A stretch of 32,615 nucleotides of DNA, taken from the NCBI GenBank assembly GCA_020351775.1, contig CP070666.1, positions 2,815,486 to 2,848,100 of the forward strand, written 5' to 3'. The notes beneath the pieces were generated by a model, which ran no database searches, had not been told where the DNA came from, and was given only the letters and a program-made list of their open reading frames with translations. Below are positions 7,092 to 15,861 of this stretch, piece after piece. The position numbers were made by a program, and so were the translations under genes. The DNA is from Gemmatimonadota bacterium. GTDB lineage: Bacteria; Gemmatimonadota; Gemmatimonadetes; Gemmatimonadales; GWC2-71-9. The first letter of the stretch is position 1; each line of letters opens with the position of its first letter.

Positions 7092-8717
7092 TTGCATGAG
7101 CTCCGCATCGGTGTAATAGACCTCGTCACCAAAGGTCCCAATCGGGCGCTGTACGCTCGCGTCATGCACGCCAACCTGGCGAGTATCATGCCGCAAGTAG
7201 TAGCACACTGGTGTGAGGAATTGGGACACGACGTCACTTTCGTATGCTTCACGGGCCGTGAGAACCTGGTCGATGAGCTACCCAGCAACGTCGATCTAGT
7301 TTTCATCGGAGCGTTCACTCAGTCAGCGCAGCTTGCCTACGCTCTGAGCAATCTGTTCCGCTTTAGAGGTGCCGTAACGATCCTCGGAGGCCCACACGCG
7401 CGATGCTACCCGGAGGATTCGTGCAAGTATTTCGACTACGTTCTTGGATTCACTGACAAGAACCTCATCGATGACGTTCTCCGCGACCATTCGCCAAATC
7501 GGCCGGTCGGTCGGTTCCTGACCGCCGAACGCCAACCGCAATCGCTTCCGGGCGTTCGGGAGCGATGGAAATACATCAAACCGACTCTTGAGAAAGCTCC
7601 GCTCATCAAGATTGTTCCCATGCTGGGCAGCCTAGGATGCCCTTATGACTGCAGTTTCTGTATCGATTCGGAGGTGCCATATCTGCCGCTCGATCTCGAA
7701 ACCCTCAAGCACGATCTACGCTTCCTGTTGACTCGGTTCAGGCGGCCGCGCGTTGCGTGGCACGATCCCAACTTCGGAGTGCAGTTCAATGCCATCATGG
7801 ATGCCATCGAGCAGGTCGCGCCTCCCGACACCGTCGATTTCATAGCGGAGAGCAGTTTGTCGCTGCTGTCAGAGAAGCGGCTCAAGCGCCTGCGACGGAA
7901 CGGCTTCAAAGCTATGCTGCCGGGAATCGAGTCGTGGTACGATCTGGGTAACAAATCCAAGACTGGCGGACAAACGGGGAGTCAGAAGGTACGGCGGGTC
8001 TCAGAGCACGTGAACCTCATAATGGAATACGTCCCGTACGTCCAAACGAACTTTGTGCTGGGATTGGACGTGGACGAAGGTGTGGAGCCGTTTCAGCTCA
8101 CCAAGGAGTTCGTGGACAAGTCACCGGGGGCGTTCCCCGGCTACTCACTGCTTTCGGGATTCGGCCGGGCCGCGCCGCTCAATCTCGATTATCAGCGCGA
8201 CGGCAGGATATTGCCTTTCCCGTTTCACTTTTTGAACAACAATCACGCAATGAATGTGAGGCCGAAGAACTACTCTTGGGGGGACTTCTATGATCACGTC
8301 ATCGACCTCACAAGACACACATTCTCCTGGCGCTCGATACTCCGGCGCTACCGTGCCGTCAAGACCCAGATACCGAAATGGATGAACGTGGTTCGCGCCG
8401 TATCTTCCGAGGGGTTCGGCCGGATCAAGTACTACTCCGAGGTTCGCAGACGGCTCGAGTCCGATCTGCCGTTCAGGCGGTACTTCGAAGGCGACACGAC
8501 GGAGTTGCCGGAGTTCTTCCTCAACCGCGTTCGGGCGGATCTGGGACCGCTGTGGCAGTGGCTGCCACGTGGAGCGCTGCAGCACGATTCGAACGCTTAC
8601 CTCAAGTCGGTGGACGCCCCGGTTCCCGCACAGTCGGATGTGCAGGGTCCTGAACCTGCAGGTGCTGCAGTAGGCGACCAGCGGGTGCCGAGGCTACAAG
8701 GCTGGGATCTGCACTAG
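7092..8717 (+). CDS. B12-binding-domain-type radical SAM protein, substrate unknown
   Basis: From the TTG at 7092 this is a 541-residue protein. The N-terminal 160 residues resemble the cobalamin-binding domain of class B radical SAM enzymes, with GHDVTFVCFTG near 45-55 and ILGGPHARCYPED near 97-109. They lack the DxHxxG lower-ligand motif, as is common in this class. The radical SAM core starts at LGCPYDCSFC: Cys183, Cys187 and Cys190 (CX3CX2C) bind the 4Fe-4S cluster that cleaves S-adenosylmethionine. The C-terminal 200 residues are Arg/aromatic-rich and unassigned. The frame is open up to 6915, but those extra residues are not family-like; an upstream promoter and conserved LRIGVIDL support 7092. 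It stands alone, convergent with an M14 peptidase, so no pathway can be read from context. Relatives methylate or rearrange unactivated carbons. Confidence 0.82.
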   Translation: MHELRIGVIDLVTKGPNRALYARVMHANLASIMPQVVAHWCEELGHDVTFVCFTGRENLVDELPSNVDLVFIGAFTQSAQLAYALSNLFRFRGAVTILGGPHARCYPEDSCKYFDYVLGFTDKNLIDDVLRDHSPNRPVGRFLTAERQPQSLPGVRERWKYIKPTLEKAPLIKIVPMLGSLGCPYDCSFCIDSEVPYLPLDLETLKHDLRFLLTRFRRPRVAWHDPNFGVQFNAIMDAIEQVAPPDTVDFIAESSLSLLSEKRLKRLRRNGFKAMLPGIESWYDLGNKSKTGGQTGSQKVRRVSEHVNLIMEYVPYVQTNFVLGLDVDEGVEPFQLTKEFVDKSPGAFPGYSLLSGFGRAAPLNLDYQRDGRILPFPFHFLNNNHAMNVRPKNYSWGDFYDHVIDLTRHTFSWRSILRRYRAVKTQIPKWMNVVRAVSSEGFGRIKYYSEVRRRLESDLPFRRYFEGDTTELPEFFLNRVRADLGPLWQWLPRGALQHDSNAYLKSVDAPVPAQSDVQGPEPAGAAVGDQRVPRLQGWDLH

Positions 8718-8760
8718 GAACGCGCGCACTGAAAGCGCAGTACACCAGCGTCACTGAGAG

Positions 8761-11544
8761 TTACTGGTTCTCGTCCTCGCTCGGTCGCGTCGGCCATCCG
8801 ATTCTCAGGTCATTCCAATGCAGCATGGTGTTGAATACCAGGGCGTGGCTGCCATACGTCTCCAATCGCCAAAACGGACGAATCGCAAAGAGAATGACGT
8901 GTCCCTGGGCCACTGGGACATCGATCACTGCAGGTTTCCCCGCGATCTCACTCTCGCCCCTCAGCATGCCGCTCATCAACACCTCGCTCTCGGCGAACCT
9001 GAGCACCACGCGTGGGATCTCCTTCTCCCACAGCTCATCACGCAACCAGTCGGGATTGCGGTTTCCGCCGTCGTTCTTGTCCACCTGGAACACCGGTCGT
9101 GAGCTGAAGTACGCCCCGAACGGCTCTGTGTAGCCGTACACGATGGGACTGGTCGAGTCCTCGGGTTCGGCTCTCAGCACCGAGCCGCGCGCGATCAGCT
9201 GTGGCGGCGTGCTGATGCTAACCCGGCGTGTGAGCGCCATCTGGATCGGGAAGTTGGATGCGACGCCTTCGGTGATGAAGACCCCTCCGTCTTCCAGGAA
9301 CTGTCTCAGGTTCTTCAGACCGTCATAGCCCATCCCTTTCCTGACATCGTCGGTCTCGTCGATTATTCCGATCGCCGGATACTCGGCAGTGTTCTTCCAC
9401 GGGAGGGCCACGCCGGCTTCGCTCGTACCGCTCACCAGGACCTGCGGACTCGCCCTGTGGTTCGGCATGACTATCACGTCGAACTTTGACAGATCGGAAG
9501 TGCCGATGTCCTGCTCCGACAGATATGTATATGGGATGGCAAGACGGTCGAATGTGAGCCGCCACCAGCCAGCGTCCTGTGGCGTGGATACCCACGTGTG
9601 CACCAGAGCTACCCGCGGCACGTCCAGATCGTGAGTGGCGACTCCTGGTCGCCTGCGCACGCCGCGGATCTGGAGCCCGAGCTCTGCGGCGCTACGCTCC
9701 AGTCGCTCGACCAAGTCGGGAGGATTGCCTGCGACCGGGATAATGAAGCTCCCCGCCTCGTACGTCATGTCGTCGGCCTCGAATCGGCGCTCCGCAGCTT
9801 CCATTCTCACATCGGCTAATCTGAAGCGCAGCTGCGCAACCGCATCATCGGTCGTGTTGTCGACCAGATAGAAGTCGCGTTCCCTATTCTCCAGGTTCCC
9901 GCCGACCGATACTGCCTCTGGAAGCGGAACCATTCGGGCATCCAGAATGGAAGAATCGGATACAGGATAGGCTGTCACATTGTGCAAGTACGGCAGGGTC
10001 CAACCGACATCGTCGTACGGTGGGTCGGCGCCACTGGGAAAGCGCTGCTCGCCCAAGAGCACCTGTACGACCGTGCGGTAGGGCTGGTCCATTCTAATCA
10101 CGAAGTCACCTTCAGATGCACTCTGCTCTGATCCATCTTCGACCGACCATCGCAGGTCCTCCTGGGCGGCGTGGACTTCGACTCCCTGCTGCAACATCAG
10201 GTTGGCAAGGCTGTGAGCGGCGATCGCTCTCCGTTGTTCCCGTGGAATCACCCAGGCGTAGGGTGGTTCGGTCTTACCTCGCTCTACCGCGCGGACGCCC
10301 TTGAGGTAGAAGTTCTCGACGAACTCCCGTCGCTTATCGGCCGTATACTTCAATGCCACCAACACGCCACTCTGCATGTAGTTTGTGTTGTTCCTCAAGG
10401 ACCAGACCGCCTTTTTGAGCGGAGGAATGGGCCGGTACCACTCTCTCGATGTCGTTCGATCGGGCAACTCGCGTTCGCGAGTGTCGGCGCCGCCATTGCC
10501 CAGCGTCTCGTAGAAACGCCCGATACTGTTGCGCGTGTTTGCGATCCAGACCAAGTAGTTGGTCGCCCAGCCCGTGTAGAACGCGTGAGTCCACACTCCG
10601 GGCATGCCGAACTTGGTCAGCTGGGTGACCTCTTCGTGCGAGATGTTGTGCCATTCATCGATTGTCAGGGGATCGATCTCGGCGTTGTACGGCCCGGTTC
10701 CGGTCGAGACGTAGAGGTAGTAACCGGACTCGTGCAGATCGTGCATCACCGTTGGGTTCCAGTGCAAAAAGGACTTGAGGATGTTACGTGTCAGCGCGAG
10801 CCCCAAGCCGTTGCCATCGCGGTTGTTGTCGTGTGCTACGTATTTCCCCCAGTATGTCAGCCCAGGTCGCACGTCGCGGTTTGCCTTGCCGTATCTATAA
10901 ACGTCCACCATACGGTCACGACCATCGGGTTCGGTGGCAGGCACGATGATCACGATCACGTTGTCACGAATGGTCTCGATGAAGTCCGATTCCTCTACCG
11001 CGAGCCGGTAGGCCAGCTCCATTACCATTTCGGGCGGTCCCGTTTCCGGGGGATGCAGGCCGGCGGTGATGTAGTAGATCGGTTTCGCGTCCGACACTAT
11101 CTCCGCAGCCTCGTCCTCGGAAACGCTTCGCGAATCAGCAAGAGTGTTGAGATAGCCGCGGTAGCGTTCCAACTCGTTGATGGTGGCCTCGTTCGCAACG
11201 ACCACCTCTATCATGTCACGGCCCTCCTCGGTCTTGCCGAAATCGCGGGCGATCACCCTCGGAGAAGCAGCCGCCAGAGCCCGCATGTACCCGTAGATCT
11301 CGGCTGTGCTGTGGAGGATGTCGGGTGCGCCGATGATCGTACCGAAATGCTCGAGCGGGGAAGGAACCGTCTGCGACAGCGGCAGGTGGTCCACCAGTTC
11401 GTTCAGAAACCTCGCGTCAGTAGTGTATTCCCGGATCTTGGCGCCATACGTCGTATCGTTGGATTGTGCCTGGCCGGCCAGGACTGGCGGCGCAACGAGG
11501 GCGCCACACAATAGCGATACCAGCGGGTACCTGCGGTGACTCAT
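8761..11544 (-). CDS. secreted M14 zinc carboxypeptidase with long C-terminal region
   Basis: This 927-residue exported protein has a signal peptide at residues 1-26 (positive start, hydrophobic core, AGQA-type cleavage site). The M14 domain shows GLHPPETG with His164 and Glu167 as zinc ligands. HDLHESG at 268-274 would supply the third zinc His, and NPTVMHDLHE is characteristic. Residues about 690-927 form a separate region (ALVHTWVSTPQDAGWW, then a Rossmann-like FDVIVMPNH) that resembles the glutamine-amidotransferase-like domain seen at the C-terminus of many large bacterial M14 proteins. It likely releases C-terminal residues from external peptides. ATG 11544 is preferred because GGAGG precedes it by five bases and the signal peptide begins there; the open frame extends 49 codons further with no family-like content. 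Confidence 0.88.
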   Translation of the reverse strand: MSHRRYPLVSLLCGALVAPPVLAGQAQSNDTTYGAKIREYTTDARFLNELVDHLPLSQTVPSPLEHFGTIIGAPDILHSTAEIYGYMRALAAASPRVIARDFGKTEEGRDMIEVVVANEATINELERYRGYLNTLADSRSVSEDEAAEIVSDAKPIYYITAGLHPPETGPPEMVMELAYRLAVEESDFIETIRDNVIVIIVPATEPDGRDRMVDVYRYGKANRDVRPGLTYWGKYVAHDNNRDGNGLGLALTRNILKSFLHWNPTVMHDLHESGYYLYVSTGTGPYNAEIDPLTIDEWHNISHEEVTQLTKFGMPGVWTHAFYTGWATNYLVWIANTRNSIGRFYETLGNGGADTRERELPDRTTSREWYRPIPPLKKAVWSLRNNTNYMQSGVLVALKYTADKRREFVENFYLKGVRAVERGKTEPPYAWVIPREQRRAIAAHSLANLMLQQGVEVHAAQEDLRWSVEDGSEQSASEGDFVIRMDQPYRTVVQVLLGEQRFPSGADPPYDDVGWTLPYLHNVTAYPVSDSSILDARMVPLPEAVSVGGNLENRERDFYLVDNTTDDAVAQLRFRLADVRMEAAERRFEADDMTYEAGSFIIPVAGNPPDLVERLERSAAELGLQIRGVRRRPGVATHDLDVPRVALVHTWVSTPQDAGWWRLTFDRLAIPYTYLSEQDIGTSDLSKFDVIVMPNHRASPQVLVSGTSEAGVALPWKNTAEYPAIGIIDETDDVRKGMGYDGLKNLRQFLEDGGVFITEGVASNFPIQMALTRRVSISTPPQLIARGSVLRAEPEDSTSPIVYGYTEPFGAYFSSRPVFQVDKNDGGNRNPDWLRDELWEKEIPRVVLRFAESEVLMSGMLRGESEIAGKPAVIDVPVAQGHVILFAIRPFWRLETYGSHALVFNTMLHWNDLRIGWPTRPSEDENQ

Positions 11545-11713
11545 GGGATCCTCCGAGTGGCTGGCGCGGGTTTTAGAAGCACCGGATGGGGAGAATGTAC
11601 GTGCGGGTCGGCAACGCGGTAAGGCGTCTGCGAGCCGACACTTGGGATGATCGCATGTCTGGAGCGACCGACGGTCTAGCCGTAGGCTCACTCCAGATCC
11701 AGTGACTCGTTGG

Positions 11714-11741
11714 CAAACAGGACTAAGACGTGTTTGTCCTG
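11714..11741 (-). terminator. weak hairpin after the beta-propeller gene
   Basis: Two overlapping inverted repeats can form: CAAACA (11714-11719) with TGTTTG (11731-11736), or CAGGAC (11718-11723) with GTCCTG (11736-11741). In the minus direction the second hairpin runs into TTTG. It lies 30 bases past the propeller stop. It is short, so termination is uncertain. Confidence 0.22.
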
Positions 11742-11771
11742 CAGCCGCCGTACTACGGCCGCGCTAAACAG

Positions 11772-12968
11772 TTATCGTCGCTGCAACCAGAACCGCTCGT
11801 ACCGCTCCAGCCACTGCAGATCGTATTCGTCGCTGCGGGCAATGAACACAACGCCATTGCCGAATCCCACCACCTGACTCCTGTTGGGGAGCACTACAGT
11901 ATGAGTTGGCCTGCCCTGCGCGTCGAATACATCGTATTCCGGAGCGGCCCCGGCCTGGACGTGCCGCCTCACCCATACGCTACCCTCGGGAGTGACTGAA
12001 ACCCCTCTGGCGGGAAACGGCGGCTTCACCTCTGGCCAGTCGTCGTCGTCGATCTGGGGACCTGCGAGCCTGGCTGGCCGGCTGGGGGCCGCAGTTCGCG
12101 CCCCGCCACCAGCATCCACGGCGATGAAGACGGCCCCCCCTTGCGGATTCGCCCGAGCTTCCAGCCATGCGTCTTTGTCAACCTGAGTGATCTTCACTGG
12201 TTCATAGGTGACCGTGGGGCCTCGGATGATGCTGCCGTCCAGGCCGTACCACTCTACTCGGAAGTCGGTGCCTCGCGCCACCGCGACCCGCCCGTCCCAA
12301 GCCACTGCCCAATCGTCCTGCGGACTGAACGGTATGGACATGATGGCGACGTTGCCGCCGCCTGACTGCATTCGCGTGGCCGGTGTCTTGAGGGCAGCTA
12401 CAGTGTCGCTGACGTCACTATCCAGATTCCAGCGAGCGACCAGAGCGGAGTCCGGCGGCCCCGTGATGCCAGGTTCTTGCAGGCCGAAGCTGCGAGCCTG
12501 GAAATAGACGTTGCCATGGCGATCCGTCCCTGCCGGCATGACGAATCGCATCACGTCACCGTCCTGGGTCATCAATGGCGTGCTCGACCCGAAGCTGCCA
12601 TCGGGACCGATCATCGTGAAGCGCGTATTGCCCAGGTCGAGCATGATCGTGGAATCACCGCGCCATGGGAACAGCGGACCGGGAGCACGATACTCCCCTG
12701 GGCCTCCGCCTTCCCGCCCAATCGTGTCAGCCACCTCGGCATCGAGATCGATGACCAAGACCGACTGGCCGAGACGGTCGGACACAACGACCCGTCCGTC
12801 GCTCAGCTCACGCAGCCCCACGACGGAGCTCAGAGCTTCGGGGAAGACGGCGCTGGGATCTGTCAGGGAATAGCGCTGGCATTCGCTGTGGGCTGGCACA
12901 ACGAGTGCCAGACCCAGCAATACTGCGGCGTGCGAAACCAGCCCTACAAAGCGCGACGGGACGTTCAT
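11772..12968 (-). CDS. secreted 6-bladed beta-propeller protein
   Basis: This 398-residue protein has an N-terminal signal (SRFVGLVSHAAVLLGLALVV, cleavage near AHS-E). Repeated blade-like units follow: LRELSDGRVVVSDRLGQSVLVIDLD, then IGREGGGPGEYRAPG, a hallmark of the 6-bladed (NHL/TolB-like) propellers that are abundant in Gemmatimonadota and Bacteroidota, and later VTPEGSVWVRR and VVGFGNGVVFIARSDEYD. No catalytic site is visible, so a binding or scaffolding role outside the cytoplasm is likely. There is no lipobox Cys at the cleavage site. ATG 12968 has GAGGT five bases upstream; a TTG one codon earlier is the alternative. It lies between dodecin and an M14 peptidase on the same strand. Confidence 0.8.
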   Translation of the reverse strand: MNVPSRFVGLVSHAAVLLGLALVVPAHSECQRYSLTDPSAVFPEALSSVVGLRELSDGRVVVSDRLGQSVLVIDLDAEVADTIGREGGGPGEYRAPGPLFPWRGDSTIMLDLGNTRFTMIGPDGSFGSSTPLMTQDGDVMRFVMPAGTDRHGNVYFQARSFGLQEPGITGPPDSALVARWNLDSDVSDTVAALKTPATRMQSGGGNVAIMSIPFSPQDDWAVAWDGRVAVARGTDFRVEWYGLDGSIIRGPTVTYEPVKITQVDKDAWLEARANPQGGAVFIAVDAGGGARTAAPSRPARLAGPQIDDDDWPEVKPPFPARGVSVTPEGSVWVRRHVQAGAAPEYDVFDAQGRPTHTVVLPNRSQVVGFGNGVVFIARSDEYDLQWLERYERFWLQRR

Positions 12969-13062
12969 CAATACCTCGCTGTGGTTCCTGGTGAGTCTCG
13001 CGATGTACCCACCTCGGGAAGATGCCTGTTGGCGTCCCAGGGTCGCGGGGCAGTCCCGTAGT

Positions 13063-13272
13063 CTAATCCTCCAGCGTGAACCCTATCTGCATTACCACCT
13101 GCCAGTGGCTCAGCTTCTGATCCTCGATGTGACCGCGGATCTCCTTCACCTCGAACCAGCGCATGTTGCGCACCGTCTTGGCGGCCCGGGCCAGCGCGGT
13201 GTTAGCTGCATCCTCGATGGAGGTAGGCGATGTGCCCACGACCTCGGTCTTCTTGTACACATGATGAGTCAT
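13063..13272 (-). CDS. dodecin (flavin-binding dodecamer)
   Basis: This 69-residue protein matches dodecin over its whole length: VYKKTEVVGTSPTSIEDA, ALARAAKTVRNMRWFEV, RGHIED and a QIGFTLED end. Dodecins form a 12-subunit shell that buffers riboflavin or FMN. Trp39, which stacks on the isoalloxazine ring, and Gln58, which hydrogen-bonds it, are both present. ATG 13272 has GGAGA eight bases upstream. A 6-2-6 palindrome lies 34 bases further up. Confidence 0.93.
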   Translation of the reverse strand: MTHHVYKKTEVVGTSPTSIEDAANTALARAAKTVRNMRWFEVKEIRGHIEDQKLSHWQVVMQIGFTLED

Positions 13273-13305
13273 AGTTTGGGTCTCCAGGTCTTGCTGCAGT
13301 TCCGT

Positions 13306-13319
13306 CTAGTGGTCACTAG
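13306..13319. promoter_or_regulatory. palindrome upstream of dodecin
   Basis: CTAGTG (13306-13311), two bases, CACTAG (13314-13319). On the minus strand a TTGGAC hexamer sits about ten bases before it, so the palindrome lies where the spacer or -10 region of a dodecin promoter would be. It could be an operator; nothing else supports it. Confidence 0.25.
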
Positions 13320-13361
13320 CATCCTCCGGTCCAATTGACGTCCTCGGCTGGCCGTGGCCCG

Positions 13362-15305
13362 TCATCCACCGCTTTGTGCGCCACTCTGTCCCTGCGGATT
13401 GCCCAATTGCAGTGGCACCGTCACCAACCCTCCACGGGTCGACATCACGTGCACGGTTCCCTCGGCCCCCGGAATCCCATATGTACGCACCTCAAAGGTG
13501 ACCGATTTGGCTTCACCTGGTTGTGTCCAGCCGGCAGCTATGACCTTGTCCCGGCGGCTGGGAGTGACGATCCGGAGCTGTGGATCCGGCGCCCGGGTAA
13601 GTGCGTCGTCGAACTGTAGACGCACGCGGTCTTCCTGCACGATCTTCACAAGCTGGGCCTGGCGCAGTGCTGTTGGCAGCCGACCACTGTTGATCCAGCT
13701 GACTGTTATCTCGTAGGTCGTGCTGTCGTCGCCCTCGTGTACCTGAACCCGCGTCTGGACGTCATCGATCTGTGGGAGGTGTAGGGCCATCTGGAGGTTG
13801 AACAGCGCTTGGTTGCGAGCCCACTGTTCCAATTGGTGCGGTGGCCCGTTCTGGGAGAAGAACTTGGGGTGGAATCCGCCGATCTCGACCTGGCCCAGCG
13901 TGGGGTGCTCGAAGGGCTCCCATTCGCGAAATCCCTCTCCCCCGTTCTCCCGATCATCCCAAGTGAGTGCATCTACCTGATCCAGCAGACCGTCATCGTT
14001 GTAGTCCTGCATGCGTCCACCGTTCCACAGCTCGTCACCGTACCAGATTGCGCCGTAGTACCAATAGCCGAAATCCGGGCTGTGTCCGAACAGTGGAGCC
14101 GGTCGTGCCGAATCGCCGGTGAACGGATTGATCGGGACCCGCGTACGATAAGTGTGGTACACATCTCCGGCCCACGGGTAACCGGTGATGCTCGTGCCAA
14201 TGCTGTCGAAGTAGACGTAGTAGGCGAGATCCTCTGGGAACATGCGCTCCGCACTGTGCGACGTCGACGGCGGGCGCAGATGCATGGGAACACGGGTGTC
14301 CATTGAGTTGGCTACCGAGACATTGGGATTGCTGAGGAGAAAAAGCACGACCGATCTGGTTTCGGACTCGCTCAGCGGGAACGCTCCCGCCCCACCCTGA
14401 GTGTACCCGCGGCCGGTTCTGTCCCCCCCCGCGTCCGGCCGCCAGTTCTCAGGGTAGTTGCGATGCAGGTCGAGGCCCCCTATTCCATCTTCATTGAACC
14501 GGCCGTCGCCGTCGTTGTCTACGCCCTCGGAGATCACGAGCCACTCTCCTTCACCAGGCTGTGCCCTTCGCAATAACCGGCCCGACGCATCACGGCCGTC
14601 GAGCACCATGCTTGCCTCGTCATCAGTTCCGGGCCGCGGACGGTACCGAATCTGATAGATGACCCCATCGCCATCGAGATCCTCGGGCGCGTCTTCGTCG
14701 ATCAGGCCGTCGCGATCGTTGTCGTGCGGCCGCACGGTGCTGCGGTTCGATTGCGCCGTGTACAGGTACATGTTGGACCCATCGGGGTTGTTCTGCGGTC
14801 TGAGATAGATGGCCTTGGTGTCGACGAGGTTGGTGATGGTCTCGTCATTGCCATAGCTCTCCACGAGATGCTGGATCAGCCAAAGCACCGACTCGCTGCT
14901 CGTGACCTCGCCACTATGGCGCCCACCTTCGAAATACGCCGCGGGCTTCTCCACCGCGCGGCCGGTCTCCTTGTTGGTGATCGTCACCTGCATGATCGGC
15001 CGGCCCTCGAAGCTCCTACCTGTCTCGTACACGTCCACCAGGTTGGGATAACGCTCGGCCCAACGGTCGAGCCACTCGTACATGACGGCGACCGTGTGGT
15101 ACCGGTCGAACGTCAGCAACTCGCCGGCTTCGTACTCCACGCCCGGATGGCGGTGCTGCCGGAAGAAACTCACGCCGTGGCGTTCTCCCTTGACCGTGTA
15201 CCATGATGAGGCGCCGCGTGATTCGGGGACCGACTGGCCGGCAGCACTCCCTGCCCCCGCGAGAATCAATCCCACTATCATGGCCAGTACCGTGCGACTG
15301 CGCAT
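13362..15305 (-). CDS. secreted M14 carboxypeptidase with Asp-rich calcium-type loops and altered zinc site
   Basis: This 647-residue protein has a signal peptide at 1-24 (cleavage near AAGQ). The M14 domain has GGRHSGEV with His130 and Glu133 as zinc ligands, RPQNNPDG at 169-176 and LDLHRNYPENW at 278-288. Three Asp-rich loops (DNDRDGLIDED at 195-205, DLDGDG at 209-214, DNDGDGRFNEDG at 263-274) look like EF-hand or thrombospondin-type calcium loops inserted in the domain. The usual third zinc His (in relatives, a HTxGG-like stretch before LRPPS) appears to be Asp336 in SMDTRVPMHLRPPS, so activity is in doubt. The C-terminal 120 residues form a beta-rich domain. ATG 15305 has GGAG five bases upstream. 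Confidence 0.85.
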   Translation of the reverse strand: MRSRTVLAMIVGLILAGAGSAAGQSVPESRGASSWYTVKGERHGVSFFRQHRHPGVEYEAGELLTFDRYHTVAVMYEWLDRWAERYPNLVDVYETGRSFEGRPIMQVTITNKETGRAVEKPAAYFEGGRHSGEVTSSESVLWLIQHLVESYGNDETITNLVDTKAIYLRPQNNPDGSNMYLYTAQSNRSTVRPHDNDRDGLIDEDAPEDLDGDGVIYQIRYRPRPGTDDEASMVLDGRDASGRLLRRAQPGEGEWLVISEGVDNDGDGRFNEDGIGGLDLHRNYPENWRPDAGGDRTGRGYTQGGAGAFPLSESETRSVVLFLLSNPNVSVANSMDTRVPMHLRPPSTSHSAERMFPEDLAYYVYFDSIGTSITGYPWAGDVYHTYRTRVPINPFTGDSARPAPLFGHSPDFGYWYYGAIWYGDELWNGGRMQDYNDDGLLDQVDALTWDDRENGGEGFREWEPFEHPTLGQVEIGGFHPKFFSQNGPPHQLEQWARNQALFNLQMALHLPQIDDVQTRVQVHEGDDSTTYEITVSWINSGRLPTALRQAQLVKIVQEDRVRLQFDDALTRAPDPQLRIVTPSRRDKVIAAGWTQPGEAKSVTFEVRTYGIPGAEGTVHVMSTRGGLVTVPLQLGNPQGQSGAQSGG

Positions 15306-15386
15306 GCTGTCTCCGTTCGTTGCTGAGGACTTTCGCGCTCCCCGGTCTCCTGGTGGCCGGTCTTCCGCTCCCTGCTCCCCGCTCCC

Positions 15387-15515
15387 CTAGCTATCGTAAT
15401 AGAGGAAGAATTCGTAGGGGTGGGGTCGCAGTCTCAGCGGCTCTATCTCGTTGTCCCATTTATAACCATCGGATTCATGGTCTTCGGCAAAGGCGAAGAA
15501 CTCAACCGGGGTCAT
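15387..15515 (-). CDS. possible 42-residue protein, unknown
   Basis: A short frame begins at ATG 15515, with GAGGAG about ten bases upstream. It codes for an acidic, aromatic-rich peptide with EFFAFAEDHESDGYKWDN and a PYEFFLYYDS end. Composition is protein-like and unlike the Arg/Ser-rich shadows of this GC-rich DNA. I recognise no family and see no signal or membrane segment. A TATCTTTG element lies 72 bases before the start. It follows the same strand as the M14 gene 81 bases downstream. It may be spurious. Confidence 0.35.
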   Translation of the reverse strand: MTPVEFFAFAEDHESDGYKWDNEIEPLRLRPHPYEFFLYYDS

Positions 15516-15586
15516 GGTTGGTGGCTCCTCTGCGCCTATCTGTGTGGTGTGATGGCGATGGCCGACCATGGGGCTGACGTCAGGCG

Positions 15587-15594
15587 CAAAGATA
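15587..15594 (-). promoter_or_regulatory. putative TAnnTTTG -10/-7 element
   Basis: On the minus strand TATCTTTG matches the -7 consensus known for Bacteroidetes sigma-A promoters (TAnnTTTG). No TTTG was found at the expected -33 position. It could drive the 42-residue ORF and the M14 gene. The rest of 15516-15861 shows no gene, RNA or strong repeat. Confidence 0.25.
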
Positions 15595-15861
15595 GAGGGG
15601 CGTCCGGGTGGGCGCGAGTCTTTGTGTCCGGGATCTTGCAGCGCCGTTCAGTGGCGGTTGCCAGCATGCGGAAGCTATCCCACATTGAGCGACGTCCGGC
15701 GCGGATGACTTGGACGGTAACGGCGTCTGGCAGTGGGTGAGATCGGCGATAACACGTCCACTTAGCGCCGCTTGTGACCTGAAGGCCGCGGAGACAACGG
15801 CTGGTTTTGGAGACATGACGGTGGCGCGACGCGCAAGGGACGAACCCGCAGCAGGGTCATC

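Noticed and set aside
10171..11514. 447-residue open frame on the plus strand
   Set aside because: Antisense to the M14 peptidase. It is long only because GC-rich codon use keeps the opposite frame open; it has no ribosome site and no family features.
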